From NCBI RefSeq assembly GCF_010500245.1, contig NZ_JAAGOX010000002.1:124001-188000 (forward strand): 64,000 nt of DNA, read 5' to 3'. The notes beneath the pieces are model-generated. The model was not told where the DNA came from. It did no database searches and saw only the letters and a program-made list of their open reading frames with translations. Of the stretch, positions 1 to 9,578 are shown in pieces. The translations under genes were made by a program, and so were the position numbers. Source of the stretch: Ruegeria sp. PrR005 (GTDB lineage Bacteria > Pseudomonadota > Alphaproteobacteria > Rhodobacterales > Rhodobacteraceae). The stretch's first letter is position 1; every line of letters begins with the position of its first letter.

Positions 1-179
1 GCGATAATGTCGTTGTTGTTCAGGATGTTGACACCGGACCCGCGCTGCAAAAGGCGATCGCGGGCGGGCGGGCCACGGTGCTGGTGGTGAAATGCGACAG
101 CGGCAATGCCAAGATGCCGGTCATCACCATGGACCCCGTCATCATCCGCGACAGATTCATGAAGGCGGTCCGCGCCTGA
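1..179 (+). CDS. C-terminal end of an unidentified gene (partial)
   Basis: An open frame enters from the left edge and stops with TGA at 177-179, giving 58 codons. The peptide contains a GPALQKAIAGGRATVLVV stretch that loosely resembles the end of thiamine-diphosphate enzymes of the acetolactate synthase type. That resemblance is too weak to name the protein. The start and most of the gene lie outside the window. Confidence 0.5.
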   Translation, partial: DNVVVVQDVDTGPALQKAIAGGRATVLVVKCDSGNAKMPVITMDPVIIRDRFMKAVRA

Positions 180-220
180 CAGGTCAGGATCGCGGCGCGG
201 CGCGCCGCGTTCCTCCCGAA

Positions 221-267
221 TTGACCGTTTTGTACAGCTCTGACAGCGGCGATTGACCGTTTTGTAC
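221..267 (+). promoter_or_regulatory. 15-bp direct repeat pair upstream of the cyclase gene
   Basis: TTGACCGTTTTGTAC occurs exactly at 221-235 and again at 253-267. The copies are 32 bp apart, about three helical turns, and the second ends 60 bp before the cyclase start. Exact tandem copies in phase on the helix look like paired sites for a regulator. Each copy also begins with a -35-like TTGACC. The binding protein is unknown. Confidence 0.45.
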
Positions 268-327
268 CCTGCGATCCGGGTCGATTGCGGCTGTTTGGTC
301 TGCTAGGATCAGGCAAGAGAGGGGCGC

Positions 328-2172
328 ATGGAACGACGGATCGCTGCCATTCTTGCTGCTGACATGGTCGGGTTCAGCCGCCTCGTCGAGGCTGACGAGA
401 TCGGCACGCTTGAGCGGCAGAAAGCCTATCGGCATGACCTGATCGACCCGCTGATCGGGCAGTTCCAGGGACAGGTTGTCAAACTGACCGGCGATGGGTT
501 GATTGCCGAATTCTCCTCGGTCGTGGCTGCCGTGCAATTTGCGCTGACCCTCCAGCGTCAGGTCACGGCGCGGGAGCAGGGTCAACCGGAGGATCGCCGG
601 ATCAGGTACCGCTTGGCGGTCAACCTGGGTGATGTGATCTTTGACGAGGGCGATGTCTATGGCGACGGGGTGAACATCGCGGCCCGGATGGAGGAGATGG
701 CCGAACCCGGTGGGATTGTCGTTTCCGGCACCGTCTTTGATCTGCTGAAATCGAATGTCGATGCACATTATGAACCGCTGGGGGAGAAGCGGCTCAAGAA
801 CATTGCGACCCCGGTCCGGGTTTACCGGGTGGTTCCGGGTCTGGCGCAAGGCGGCGCACGACCCGAGAAGGCGAGGCGGCGCTGGCCGCTGCTGGCGGTT
901 TTTTGCGGCGCGGCCACGGCGATGGCGATCTCACTCTGGGTGATCTATGCCGCGCTGGCCGGAAAGCCGGCAGACCTTGCCCCCGGCAAACCGTCTCTGG
1001 CGGTTCTGCCGCTGGACAACCTGAGCGGCGACCCCTCGCAGGATTGGTTTGCCGACGGGCTGAGCGAAGATCTGACCACCGACCTGTCACGGCATCCGGG
1101 GCTGTTTGTCATCGCCCGCAACTCGGCCTTTGCTTCGGCGGAAACCGCGCGTGACCCGGTCGAGGTAGCGCGCATGCTGAAGGTGGCCTATGTGATCGAG
1201 GGCAGCGTTCGCCGGGTGGGCGAGACGCTGCGGATCAATGTGCAACTGGTCGATGCCGGTACCGGCGGGCATGTCTGGGCCGAAAGGTACGACGGCACGC
1301 CCGAGGATGTTCTGGCATTCATGGACGGTGTGTCCGACGCCGTTCTGGGGGCGTTGGATCTGGCCGATCCTCAGAATGGCAAGACCGTGTCCACCGGCGA
1401 AACCGGCAATGCCCGGGCATTCGATGCGTTTCTGGAGGGCTGGGGGCATTACAAGCAGTCCACTCCGACCGGTTTGCAGGCGGCGATCCCGTTATTTGAA
1501 CGAGCGTTGGAGCTTGATCCGGATTACGGACGCGCCCATGCCGCGCTGGCGGCCACCTATTTTGCCGCATGGGAAAGATTCAGAGCCGCAGATCTGGGGT
1601 ATGACATGGAGCAGCGTCGAGCCCTGATGGTGCTGTCCGAACGCTACCTGGAAAAGGCATTGTTGCATCCGACAGGTCTGGCCCATCAAGTTGCGGCGCA
1701 GATTCACCGGTTGAATGGTCGCCAGAAGGACATGTTGCGTTCGGCGCAGGCGGCGGTTGCGCTGGAACCGGGAGACCCCGAAGGCCATGCGGTCCTGAGT
1801 TTTGCGCTGGTTTTGGACGGGCGCGCGGCAGAGGGGCTGGAGGCGATTGAGACGGCAATGGCCATCGAACCTCTTTACCCGCCCAATTACCTTTTGGCGA
1901 AGGGTATCGCACTGTTTCAATTGGGGCGATATGAAGAGGCAGTTGAAGCGCTGGAGCGGACACGGGCACGGGATCCGGTCAATCAGGGCGGGCCGTTGTA
2001 CTGGCTGGCTGCCGCCTATGGCCAATTGGACCGGCAGGACGAGGCGAATGCCGCGCGGGTGGCCAACAGGACACGGACAACCGTCGACGGGCTGAAGCTC
2101 TACCTTCCGTTCCGGCGCGCCGAAGACTGGAACCGCCTTGCGGAAGGGTTGCGCAAGGCGGGATATCAATAG
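328..2172 (+). CDS. Class III adenylate/guanylate cyclase with TolB-like and TPR regions
   Basis: 614 residues. The N-terminal cyclase domain (about 1-165) keeps the two metal-binding aspartates, D12 in AADMVGFS and D56 in LTGDG, plus the DVYGDGVNIAARM segment. One transmembrane helix lies near 186-210. Next comes a TolB-like stretch (PSLAVLPLDNLSGD from about 222, then FADGLSEDLTTDL), and TPR-like repeats fill the C-terminal half. The family makes cAMP (or cGMP) from the nucleotide triphosphate. The topology suggests a cytoplasmic cyclase with the TolB/TPR part across the membrane, which is inferred. The signal sensed is unknown. The gene stands alone behind an exact 15-bp direct repeat pair. 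Confidence 0.88.
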   Translation: MERRIAAILAADMVGFSRLVEADEIGTLERQKAYRHDLIDPLIGQFQGQVVKLTGDGLIAEFSSVVAAVQFALTLQRQVTAREQGQPEDRRIRYRLAVNLGDVIFDEGDVYGDGVNIAARMEEMAEPGGIVVSGTVFDLLKSNVDAHYEPLGEKRLKNIATPVRVYRVVPGLAQGGARPEKARRRWPLLAVFCGAATAMAISLWVIYAALAGKPADLAPGKPSLAVLPLDNLSGDPSQDWFADGLSEDLTTDLSRHPGLFVIARNSAFASAETARDPVEVARMLKVAYVIEGSVRRVGETLRINVQLVDAGTGGHVWAERYDGTPEDVLAFMDGVSDAVLGALDLADPQNGKTVSTGETGNARAFDAFLEGWGHYKQSTPTGLQAAIPLFERALELDPDYGRAHAALAATYFAAWERFRAADLGYDMEQRRALMVLSERYLEKALLHPTGLAHQVAAQIHRLNGRQKDMLRSAQAAVALEPGDPEGHAVLSFALVLDGRAAEGLEAIETAMAIEPLYPPNYLLAKGIALFQLGRYEEAVEALERTRARDPVNQGGPLYWLAAAYGQLDRQDEANAARVANRTRTTVDGLKLYLPFRRAEDWNRLAEGLRKAGYQ

Positions 2173-2214
2173 GCGCGGGGTGCAGGCCGGACCTGTGCCC
2201 TTTCCAGTCCGGTC

Positions 2215-2490
2215 TCAGCCGTTGATGTCGTCCTTGAAGCGTTTCACCTGGCCATGGGGCAGGGCGAATGTCCGGCGCAGGATCAGCCAGGCGACGAGCG
2301 ACAGGGCAGAGAAGATCAGCAGCAGCACCGGCAGCGACGGGGTCACCGCCAGTAGCATCAGCCCGGTCACCGCCGCGCCGATGGCGAAGCCCAGGAAGAT
2401 GAAGCCGGGCAGCAGCATTTCGACCACCCCCAGCACCAGCGCTCCGGCGAGCCAGAGCCACCAGACGGACCAGAGCGCGTCAGGCATCAT
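2215..2490 (-). CDS. NfeD-like membrane protein
   Basis: 91 residues, nearly all hydrophobic for the first 70 (LWSVWWLWLAGALVLGVVEM, then FIFLGFAIGAAVTGLMLL), followed by a short basic tail. This matches the short NfeD type that has only the membrane part. NfeD proteins are usually encoded beside an SPFH/stomatin gene and are thought to work with it. Here the start overlaps the SPFH gene's stop by 4 bp (ATGA), so the two are translationally coupled. Confidence 0.8.
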   Translation of the reverse strand: MMPDALWSVWWLWLAGALVLGVVEMLLPGFIFLGFAIGAAVTGLMLLAVTPSLPVLLLIFSALSLVAWLILRRTFALPHGQVKRFKDDING

Positions 2491-3377
2491 TTGCCTCCTT
2501 TTAGCAGCTTGAAGGCGTCGCCAAAGGCTTCGAGCGCGTTGGCGGGCAGGATGATGGTCTGTTTCCCGGCGCCATTGCCCAGGGCATTGAGCGCCTCGAC
2601 CTGTTTCAGTGCCACCTGGTATTGCGCCGCCTCAAGCCCGTGGGCGGCGATGGCGCGGGCCACGACCTCGGTCGCATAGGCCTCGGCCTCGGCCTGGATG
2701 CGGCGGGCCTTGGCGGTCTGTTCGGCGGCATAAAGCTCGGCATCTGCGTTAAGCTCGACCGCGCGCTTGGCGCCTTCGGCCTTGGTCACCTGGGCGCGGC
2801 GTTCGCGCTCGGCGTTCAATTGTTGCAGCATGGCGTCGCGGGTGGCCTGGTCGAGGTTCACATCCAGGATCTCGGCCCGGGTGACCTCGATCCCCCAATC
2901 GTCCACCGCGTCCTCGACCGAGGATTTGATGGTGGAGATCAGCTGCGCCCGGTTCGATTGCACCTCGTCCAGGTCCATCTTGCCGATCTCGGCCCGCACG
3001 ATGCCGGCCACGGTGGTGGAGATGGCGCCGTCGACATCGCGGATGCGATAGACGGTCTTTTCCGGTTCGGTGATGCGGTAGAAGACGGATGTGTCCACCT
3101 GCACCAGCACGTTGTCCTTGGTGATCGCGTCCTGGCTGGCGGTGGGGAGCTGGCGTTCGAGGATCGAGATCTTGTGCCGGACCACATCGAGGAAAGGCAC
3201 GATGAAGTTGATGCCCGGCCCGAGCACCGCATGCAGCCGTCCGAAGCGTTCGACCACGAATTTCTCGGATTGGGGCACGATGCGGATGCCCTTGAGAATG
3301 ACCACGACGATGAAGATCGCGGCAGCGAGATAGAAGATGTTCTGGGTGACGAGTCCGATGATCTGGTCTTCGGTCAT
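2487..3377 (-). CDS. SPFH/stomatin-family membrane protein (QmcA-like)
   Basis: 296 residues from the ATG at 3377, which has GAGGG about 8 nt upstream. A longer frame starts at 3413 but lacks a site. An N-terminal membrane helix ([15 protein letters not shown]) is followed by the SPFH domain ([26 protein letters not shown]...), then an Ala/Glu-rich coiled-coil region ([20 protein letters not shown]). Proteins of this family form membrane microdomain scaffolds and often associate with FtsH-type proteolysis. That role is family knowledge. It forms an operon with the NfeD-like gene. Confidence 0.88.
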   Translation of the reverse strand: MTEDQIIGLVTQNIFYLAAAIFIVVVILKGIRIVPQSEKFVVERFGRLHAVLGPGINFIVPFLDVVRHKISILERQLPTASQDAITKDNVLVQVDTSVFYRITEPEKTVYRIRDVDGAISTTVAGIVRAEIGKMDLDEVQSNRAQLISTIKSSVEDAVDDWGIEVTRAEILDVNLDQATRDAMLQQLNAERERRAQVTKAEGAKRAVELNADAELYAAEQTAKARRIQAEAEAYATEVVARAIAAHGLEAAQYQVALKQVEALNALGNGAGKQTIILPANALEAFGDAFKLLKGGK

Positions 3378-3553
3378 GCTGTGCCCTCGTGCTTTGTGTA
3401 CTATGGTATACATATGGGGCGTGTCTTGCCGCCGTTCAATACAGGTATGGGCTGTATCGCCCGCCGCGCAAAGGGGGAATTTGGGCGCGCGGCTTGCATT
3501 GCGGGCGCGCTTGGGGCAAAGCCTGCCCGGTTGACCCGAGCCGCGAGGATGAG

Positions 3554-4684
3554 ATGAGCGAGCGTTTCTCTTTTGACCTGCATGCCCGTGATGGCAAGGC
3601 GCGGACCGGTGTGATCAAAACGCCGCGCGGCGAGGTGCGTACGCCGGCCTTCATGCCGGTGGGGACGGCGGCGACGGTCAAGGCGATGATGCCCGAAAGC
3701 GTGCGCGCGACCGGGGCCGATATCCTGTTGGGCAATACCTATCACCTGATGCTGCGGCCCACCGCCGAGCGGATCGACCGGCTGGGGGGATTGCACAAGT
3801 TCATGAACTGGGAGCGACCGATCCTGACCGACAGCGGCGGCTTTCAGGTGATGTCGCTTGCTGGCTTGCGCAAGCTGACCGAGAAGGGCGTGACCTTCAA
3901 ATCCCATATCGACGGGTCCAAGCACGAGCTGACGCCGGAGAGGTCGATGGAGATCCAGCGGCTGCTGGGCAGCGACATCGTGATGTGTTTCGACGAATGC
4001 CCGGCGCTGCCTGCCGACCGCGACCGGATCGCCGAGTCGATGCGGCTGTCCATGCGGTGGGCCGAACGCTCGCGCGCGGCGTTTGGCGACCGGCCGGGGC
4101 ATGCGCTCTTTGGCATCATGCAGGGCGGGCTGGAGCAGGATCTGCGCGAAGAAAGCGCCGAGGCGCTGAAGGCCATCGGGTTCGAGGGCTATGCCGTTGG
4201 TGGTCTGGCGGTGGGCGAAGGACAGGCGGCGATGTTCGACTGTCTCGACTATGCGCCCGGTTTCCTGCCCGAGGACAAGCCGCGCTACCTGATGGGGGTG
4301 GGCAAACCCGACGATATCGTCGGCGCCGTCAAGCGTGGCATCGACATGATGGATTGCGTGCTGCCGTCCCGCTCGGGGCGCACGGGGCAGGTGTTTACCC
4401 GCCACGGGGTTCTGAACATCAAGAACGCCCGCCACATGGATGACCCGCGCCCGCTGGACGCGGCCTGTACCTGTCCGGCCTGCCGCAATTACAGCCGCGC
4501 CTATCTGCACCACGTTTTCCGCAGTCAGGAGATCATCAGTTCGATGCTGCTGACATGGCACAACCTGCATTATTTCCAGGAGATCATGGCGGGGATGCGC
4601 GAGGCCATTGCGGCGGGTACCTTTGCCGCCTGGGAGGCGGATTTCCACGCGGGCCGGGCGCAGGGCGATATCGAACCGCTCTGA
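3554..4684 (+). CDS. tgt: tRNA-guanine transglycosylase (queuine tRNA-ribosyltransferase)
   Basis: 376 residues. The enzyme swaps guanine 34 for preQ1 in tRNAs with GUN anticodons, a step of queuosine synthesis. The catalytic aspartates are visible: D93 in TDSGGFQ and D267 in MDCVLPSR. The zinc site is C305-x-C307-x2-C310 with H336 (LTWH). The length matches bacterial Tgt. The start ATGAGCGAGCG at 3554 was chosen because family proteins begin with this segment; an open frame extends upstream to 3389 without conserved sequence. The gene is divergent from the SPFH gene. No other queuosine gene lies alongside. Confidence 0.95.
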   Translation: MSERFSFDLHARDGKARTGVIKTPRGEVRTPAFMPVGTAATVKAMMPESVRATGADILLGNTYHLMLRPTAERIDRLGGLHKFMNWERPILTDSGGFQVMSLAGLRKLTEKGVTFKSHIDGSKHELTPERSMEIQRLLGSDIVMCFDECPALPADRDRIAESMRLSMRWAERSRAAFGDRPGHALFGIMQGGLEQDLREESAEALKAIGFEGYAVGGLAVGEGQAAMFDCLDYAPGFLPEDKPRYLMGVGKPDDIVGAVKRGIDMMDCVLPSRSGRTGQVFTRHGVLNIKNARHMDDPRPLDAACTCPACRNYSRAYLHHVFRSQEIISSMLLTWHNLHYFQEIMAGMREAIAAGTFAAWEADFHAGRAQGDIEPL

Positions 4685-4692
4685 CGGCGCGG

Positions 4693-4713
4693 GCCATGCC
4701 CGGGGGGCATGGC
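4693..4713 (+). terminator. Hairpin after tgt
   Basis: GCCATGCCC (4693-4701) and GGGCATGGC (4705-4713) form a perfect 9-bp stem with a 3-nt loop, 8 bp after the tgt stop. No T-run follows, so termination efficiency is uncertain. The remaining bases to 4946 hold no gene I can support. Confidence 0.45.
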
Positions 4714-4946
4714 GGGGTTGCGCAAAGAACCCTGTTCCGCTGGCCGGGGGCTCTGGCGGGAGGATTTCCCTGCATGAGCAGAGATGGAACAAAGCTGCGG
4801 TGATCGTGGCAATGGGGTGATGTCTTCCCTGACGTCCTGTGCCGGTATGGTCCGGCCGGGGTTGCGCATCGCCTGACAGGGCTTAGCTCTGGCTGAACCG
4901 GTTGCGGTGCCGATGCGTGCGGCCGGACGATGACAGGAGACCTATC

Positions 4947-6023
4947 GTGACCGAGACACTGTTTACCCCCCTGAAGGCTGGCGATATCGCACTGAAGAAC
5001 CGGATCGTGATGGCGCCGCTGACGCGGAACCGGGCGGATGACACCACCGGTGTCGTGTTCGATCGTCATGCGGAATATTACGCCCAACGTGCCAGCGCCG
5101 GGTTGCTGATCACCGAAGGTGCCCAGATCAGCGCCGAGGGCAAGGGCTATATCCAGACGCCGGGTATCCATACGCCCGAGCAGGTGGCCGCCTGGCGCAA
5201 GGTGACCGATGCGGTCCATGCAAGGGGCGGCAAGATCGTGATCCAGCTGTGGCATGTGGGGCGGATTTCGCACAGCTCGCTGTTGCCGGGCGGGCAGGCG
5301 CCGGTCTCGGCCTCGGCGATTGCAGCGAAGGCCAAGACCTTTACCCATAACGGGTTCGAGCACACGTCGGAGCCGCGCGCGCTGGAGACGGATGAGATTG
5401 CCCGTGTCGTGGCCGATTACGCCCATGCCACCCGCTCTGCGCGCGAGGCCGGGTTCGATGGTGTCGAGATCCATGCCGCCAACGGCTATTTGATCGAGCA
5501 GTTCCTGAAGGATGGCAGCAACCGGCGCGCAGATGAATATGGCGGATCGGTGGAGAACCGGGCCCGGTTCCTGTTCGAGGTGCTGGATGCCGTCGTAGGC
5601 GCCTGGGATGCCGCCCATGTCGGTATCCGGCTGTCGCCGTTTACCACGGTGAACGGGATTTCCGAGAGCGATCCGGTGGCCACCTATACGCCGGTCATCG
5701 AAAGGCTGGATCGCTATGGGCTGGCCTATCTGCACATGATCGAGGGCCAGACCGGCGGCGCGCGCGAAGGCGCGTTTGACGATCTGCGCAAGCTCTGGAC
5801 CGGGACCTATATGGGCAACAATGGCTATGACCGGGCCAGCGCGATTGCGCGGGTGCGCTCGGGCGCGGTGGATCTGGTGGCCTTTGGCAGGCCCTATATT
5901 GCCAATCCCGATCTGGTCGAGCGGCTGGCCGCCGACGCGCCGCTGAACGCGGGGGATACCGCCACTTATTACGGCGGTGGCGACGCAGGCTATACCGATT
6001 ACCCGGTGTTGCAGACGGCCTGA
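4947..6023 (+). CDS. Old Yellow Enzyme family alkene/flavin reductase (NemA-like)
   Basis: 358 residues from the GTG at 4947, which sits 6 nt after AGGAGA (4935-4940). This is an FMN-dependent, NAD(P)H-using reductase of activated C=C bonds or nitro compounds. Family features in order: an N-terminal LFTPLKAGDIALKNRIVMAPLTRNRA, the QLWHVGRISH stretch, FDGVEIHAANGYLIEQFLKD with the DEYGGSVENR motif, and a C-terminal DLVAFGRPYIANPDL phosphate-binding loop. It is closest to the NemA/GTN reductase branch. The physiological substrate cannot be read from sequence. It appears monocistronic. Confidence 0.88.
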   Translation: MTETLFTPLKAGDIALKNRIVMAPLTRNRADDTTGVVFDRHAEYYAQRASAGLLITEGAQISAEGKGYIQTPGIHTPEQVAAWRKVTDAVHARGGKIVIQLWHVGRISHSSLLPGGQAPVSASAIAAKAKTFTHNGFEHTSEPRALETDEIARVVADYAHATRSAREAGFDGVEIHAANGYLIEQFLKDGSNRRADEYGGSVENRARFLFEVLDAVVGAWDAAHVGIRLSPFTTVNGISESDPVATYTPVIERLDRYGLAYLHMIEGQTGGAREGAFDDLRKLWTGTYMGNNGYDRASAIARVRSGAVDLVAFGRPYIANPDLVERLAADAPLNAGDTATYYGGGDAGYTDYPVLQTA

Positions 6024-6223
6024 TCTGGTCGTCTCGTGCCCGGCTGGGCCTTGTTCCGGGCTGATGGGGCGGGGCGGCGATACGGCGCTCCTGCGCGGGG
6101 GCGCAGATCGCCCCGCCCGCCGTCCCGCAGGAAATTGCCGCCGGAATTCTTCGAGTCGGGTTTTGCGCTCTTGCGGTCGCCGGATACTCGCGTCATGCTG
6201 CGCGACACCAATCCGTTTGAGCG

Positions 6224-6252
6224 GTTGAAAAAGGGGGGCGGGCGCCCCACCT
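6224..6252 (+). promoter_or_regulatory. Candidate RpoH (sigma-32) heat-shock promoter of lon
   Basis: GTTGAAA (6224-6230), a 14-nt spacer and CCCCACCT (6245-6252) closely follow the enterobacterial sigma-32 pattern CTTGAAA-N11-16-CCCCAT. This lies about 80 bp before the lon start. Lon is a standard heat-shock regulon member, so the position fits. The rest of the 308-bp gap 6024-6331 shows no gene. Confidence 0.45.
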
Positions 6253-6331
6253 TTACACCCCGAGACAGGAGATGGCCGGGGGTCGCCTATGACAGGGACC
6301 AGTGCCATCTTGCCAATGATAAGGATAGAGC

Positions 6332-8743
6332 ATGCAAGAGCCTCTGAACGCCTCTTACCCCGTCCTGCCGCTGCGCGACATCGTCGTGTTTCCGCATATG
6401 ATCGTGCCGCTGTTCGTGGGCCGCGAGAAATCGGTGCGGGCGCTGGAAGAGGTGATGCAGGACGACAAGCAGATCCTGCTGTCGAGCCAGATCGACCCGG
6501 GCGTCGACGACCCCACCATCGACGGTATCTATCGCGCCGGTGTGCTGGCCAATGTGTTGCAGTTGCTGAAACTGCCCGATGGCACGGTCAAGGTGCTGGT
6601 CGAGGGCCAGGCGCGGGTGAAGATCACCGAATTCCTGACCAACGACGATTTCTTTGAGGCGCGCGCCGAGTATCTGACCGAGATTCCGGGCGACGTGACC
6701 ACGACCCAGGCGCTGATCCGCACGGTGGGCGACGAGTTCGAACGCTATGCCAAGGTGCGCAAGAACATCCCCGAGGAGGCGCTGTCGGCGGTGGGTGAGA
6801 CCACCGAGCCCGCCAAGCTGGCCGATCTGGTCGCCGGGCATCTGGGCATCGATGTGGGCCAGAAACAGGACCTGCTGGAGACCCTGTCGATCAGCGAGCG
6901 ACTGGAGAAGGTCTATGGCCTGATGCAGGGCGAGCTGAGCGTTCTTCAGGTCGAGAAGAAGATCAAGACCCGCGTCAAGTCGCAGATGGAGAAGACCCAG
7001 CGCGAGTATTACCTGAACGAACAGATGAAGGCGATCCAGCGCGAGCTGGGCGACGGCGAAGAGGGTGCCGGCGAGATCGCCGAGCTGGAAGAGAAGATCG
7101 GCGCCACCAAGCTGTCGAAAGAGGCGCGCGAAAAGGCCGAGGCCGAGCTGAAGAAGCTCAAGAACATGTCGCCCATGTCGGCCGAGGCCACGGTGGTGCG
7201 CAACTATCTCGACTGGCTGCTGTCGATCCCGTGGGGCGTGAAGAGCCGGGTCAAGAAGGATCTGGGCCGCGCCGAAGAGGTGCTGGACGCCGATCACTAT
7301 GGGCTGGAGAAGGTCAAGGAGCGGATCGTCGAGTATCTGGCGGTGCAGCAGCGCAGCCAGAAGCTGAAAGGCCCGATCCTGTGCCTTGTCGGCCCGCCGG
7401 GCGTGGGCAAGACCAGCTTGGGCAAGTCGGTGGCCAAGGCCACGGGCCGCGAGTTCATCCGCATCAGCCTGGGCGGGGTGCGCGACGAGAGCGAGATCCG
7501 TGGCCATCGCCGGACCTATATCGGCTCGATGCCGGGCAAGATCATCCAGTCGCTGAAGAAGGCCAAGACCACCAATCCGCTGATCCTGCTCGATGAGATC
7601 GACAAGATGGGGCAGGATTTCAGGGGAGACCCGGCCAGCGCGATGCTGGAGGTTCTGGATCCGGAACAGAACAGCACCTTTGTCGACCACTACATGGAAG
7701 TGGAATACGACCTGTCGAACGTGATGTTCCTGACCACGTCCAACAGCTACAACATGCCCGGGCCGCTTCTGGACCGGATGGAGATCATTCCGCTTGCCGG
7801 TTACACCGAGGACGAAAAGCGCGAGATCGCGCATCGTCACCTGCTGCCGAAGCAGACCAAGAACCATGGTCTGAAGGCGAAGGAGTTCGAACTGACCGAG
7901 GCGGCGCTGACCGACATCATCCGCTATTACACCCGCGAGGCCGGGGTGCGGAACCTGGAGCGCGAGATCGCCAAGATCTGCCGCAAGGCGCTGACCAAGA
8001 TCCTCAAGAAATCCGCCGAACGGGTCGAGGTGACCCCGGCGAACCTGGAGGATTTCCTGGGTGTGCGGCGGTTCAAGTTCGGGCTGGCGGAAAAGGACGA
8101 CCAGATCGGCGTGGTGACCGGGCTGGCCTGGACCAGTGTCGGCGGCGATCTGTTGTCCATCGAGGCGCTGCGCCTGCCGGGCAAGGGCCGGATGAAGACC
8201 ACCGGCAAGCTGGGCGACGTGATGAAGGAATCGATCGACGCGGCGGCGTCGTACGTGCACTCGATCGCGCCGTCGATCGGGGTGAAACCGCCGCGGCTGA
8301 ACCGGTGGGACATTCACGTGCACGTGCCCGAGGGGGCCACGCCCAAGGACGGCCCCAGCGCCGGTATCGCGATGGTGACCTCGATCGTGTCGGTCCTGAC
8401 CCAGATCCCGGTGCGCAAGGATATCGCGATGACCGGCGAGGTCACCCTGCGTGGTAATGTGCTGGCCATCGGCGGGCTCAAGGAGAAGCTGCTGGCGGCG
8501 CTCAGGGGCGGCGTCAAGACGGTGCTGATCCCGGCCGAGAACGAAAAGGACCTGCCGGAGATTCCGGACAATGTGAAGGAAGGGCTGGAGATCATACCGG
8601 TCGCCCATGTCTCCGAGGTTCTGAAGCTGGCGCTGGTGCGGCAGCCCGAGCCGGTGGAATGGGACGAGGTGGCCGAGGAAGAGGCCGCCGCCGCGAAGAG
8701 CGTTGTCTCGGGCGGCGAAGGGGCATCGGCCACTGCGCATTGA
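6332..8743 (+). CDS. lon: ATP-dependent protease Lon
   Basis: 803 residues, usual length. N-terminal substrate-binding domain ([20 protein letters not shown]), coiled-coil middle, AAA+ module with Walker [10 protein letters not shown] from residue 354 and Walker [11 protein letters not shown], and a C-terminal serine-lysine protease domain with catalytic S676 in KDGPSAGIA. It degrades misfolded and regulatory proteins in the cytoplasm as a hexamer. AAGGA lies 7 nt before the ATG. A strong hairpin terminator follows. It sits next to an HU-family gene, as in many proteobacteria. Confidence 0.97.
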   Translation: MQEPLNASYPVLPLRDIVVFPHMIVPLFVGREKSVRALEEVMQDDKQILLSSQIDPGVDDPTIDGIYRAGVLANVLQLLKLPDGTVKVLVEGQARVKITEFLTNDDFFEARAEYLTEIPGDVTTTQALIRTVGDEFERYAKVRKNIPEEALSAVGETTEPAKLADLVAGHLGIDVGQKQDLLETLSISERLEKVYGLMQGELSVLQVEKKIKTRVKSQMEKTQREYYLNEQMKAIQRELGDGEEGAGEIAELEEKIGATKLSKEAREKAEAELKKLKNMSPMSAEATVVRNYLDWLLSIPWGVKSRVKKDLGRAEEVLDADHYGLEKVKERIVEYLAVQQRSQKLKGPILCLVGPPGVGKTSLGKSVAKATGREFIRISLGGVRDESEIRGHRRTYIGSMPGKIIQSLKKAKTTNPLILLDEIDKMGQDFRGDPASAMLEVLDPEQNSTFVDHYMEVEYDLSNVMFLTTSNSYNMPGPLLDRMEIIPLAGYTEDEKREIAHRHLLPKQTKNHGLKAKEFELTEAALTDIIRYYTREAGVRNLEREIAKICRKALTKILKKSAERVEVTPANLEDFLGVRRFKFGLAEKDDQIGVVTGLAWTSVGGDLLSIEALRLPGKGRMKTTGKLGDVMKESIDAAASYVHSIAPSIGVKPPRLNRWDIHVHVPEGATPKDGPSAGIAMVTSIVSVLTQIPVRKDIAMTGEVTLRGNVLAIGGLKEKLLAALRGGVKTVLIPAENEKDLPEIPDNVKEGLEIIPVAHVSEVLKLALVRQPEPVEWDEVAEEEAAAAKSVVSGGEGASATAH

Positions 8744-8763
8744 TCAGCGGCACAGACGATGGG

Positions 8764-8794
8764 AAAGGCGGGCGCAAATGCCCGCCTTTCTTGT
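8764..8794 (+). terminator. Rho-independent terminator of lon
   Basis: AAAGGCGGGC (8764-8773) pairs perfectly with GCCCGCCTTT (8780-8789) over a 6-nt loop, followed by a T-rich CTTGT. It starts 21 bp after the lon stop. Confidence 0.85.
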
Positions 8795-8890
8795 ATTCTG
8801 GGAACAGGTTTCAACTATTTGTTCGGACACTGTAGCCACATTGGCAACAGTTGAGTAACTTGACGCAAAACGGAACCAAGAGGCGAGATC

Positions 8891-9394
8891 ATGGCAAAAC
8901 GCACGACCCGGACGCCGAGCACGACCCGGAAAACCACCGCCCGCAGCCCGCGCAAGGCGCCGGTTGCGTCGAAAGAGACCGACACGCAGGACCCCGCCGA
9001 ACAACTGGCAAGGCCGCTGCCCGAAGTCATCCGTGGCCTTGCCGAAAGCGATGTGCAGGAGGCCGAGCCGGTCGATGCCGATGCCGAGGACGTTGATGTC
9101 GGAGACGACGGCAACGAGTTGCGCAAACGCGAGCTGATCGACCTGGTTGTTGCCCGTTCGGAGGTGAAGAAGAAATTTGCCAAACCGGCGGTCGAGGCGA
9201 TGTTGGCCATTCTGGGCGAGGCAATCTCGGACGGGCGCAGCCTGAACCTGTCGCCGATGGGCAAGCTGAAGGTGAACAGGTCCACCGACAAGGGCACGGG
9301 ACAGGTGATTATCTGCAAGCTGCGGCGCAGCACGCAAGACAGCGCGCCGGTGGAAAAACTTGACCAGGACCCCCTTGCAGAGCCTGCCGAGTAA
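8891..9394 (+). CDS. HU-family DNA-binding protein with long N-terminal extension
   Basis: 167 residues, against about 90 for plain HU. The HU-like fold is at about 75-150 (LRKRELIDLVVARSEVKKKF, LAILGEAISDGRSLNLSPMG, then a beta-arm region). The first 30 residues are a Thr/Arg/Lys-rich basic tail (AKRTTRTPSTTRKTTARSPR), and residues 55-75 are an acidic linker. Basic-tail HU variants are known in alphaproteobacteria. Role: nucleoid binding. GAGGCGAG precedes the ATG. The gene end contains the promoter of the following tRNA-Val. Confidence 0.82.
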   Translation: MAKRTTRTPSTTRKTTARSPRKAPVASKETDTQDPAEQLARPLPEVIRGLAESDVQEAEPVDADAEDVDVGDDGNELRKRELIDLVVARSEVKKKFAKPAVEAMLAILGEAISDGRSLNLSPMGKLKVNRSTDKGTGQVIICKLRRSTQDSAPVEKLDQDPLAEPAE

Positions 9395-9403
9395 CGCTAA
9401 TAA
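9375..9403 (+). promoter_or_regulatory. Promoter of tRNA-Val
   Basis: TTGCAG (9375-9380), a 17-bp spacer and TAATAA (9398-9403) make a good sigma-70 promoter. The -35 lies inside the end of the HU gene. Predicted initiation is a few bases before the tRNA at 9414. Confidence 0.6.
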
Positions 9404-9413
9404 CCGGCCTCAC

Positions 9414-9488
9414 GGGTGATTAGCTCAGTGGTAGAGCGCTTCGTTCACATCGAAGATGTCAGGAGTTCAAATCTCTTATCACCCACCA
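9414..9488 (+). tRNA. tRNA-Val(CAC)
   Basis: 75 nt including an encoded CCA. The acceptor stem GGGTGAT/ATCACCC is perfect, the D-arm is GCTC...GAGC, and the anticodon stem CTTCG/CGAAG encloses TTCACAT (anticodon CAC, codon GUG). The last 23 nt (9466-9488) are the attachment site of the prophage to the right. Integration rebuilt an intact tRNA. Confidence 0.95.
9466..9488 (+). other. attL (prophage left attachment core)
   Basis: A 23-bp core identical to 29634-29656, beginning TTCAAATCTC and ending CACCCACCA. It is the 3' end of tRNA-Val including CCA. Flanking bases differ at both copies, which fixes the core length. Confidence 0.93.
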
Positions 9489-9546
9489 TCCTACCCCTTT
9501 GTATCTAAAGAAAAACCTTGCAAACAAAGGGCTTTGCCCGTTTGAA

Positions 9547-9568
9547 GGTAACAAACTTGGTTACAAAC
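9547..9568 (+). repeat. Candidate integrase arm-type sites, left
   Basis: GGTAACAAAC (9547-9556) and GGTTACAAAC (9559-9568) are near-identical and 12 bp apart, between attL and the integrase start. Related GGTTACA copies lie just inside attR. Paired repeats at both prophage ends fit arm-type binding sites of a tyrosine integrase. Confidence 0.4.
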
Positions 9569-9578
9569 GGGGTTTGTT

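Noticed and set aside
4584-6308. Long open frame (574 codons) on the minus strand over tgt and the reductase
   Set aside because: It is the antisense of high-GC coding sequence, has no family resemblance, and overlaps two clear genes.
6287-8740. 817-codon minus-strand frame opposite lon
   Set aside because: Shadow of the lon codon pattern; composition is Arg/His/Gln-rich and no domain is visible.
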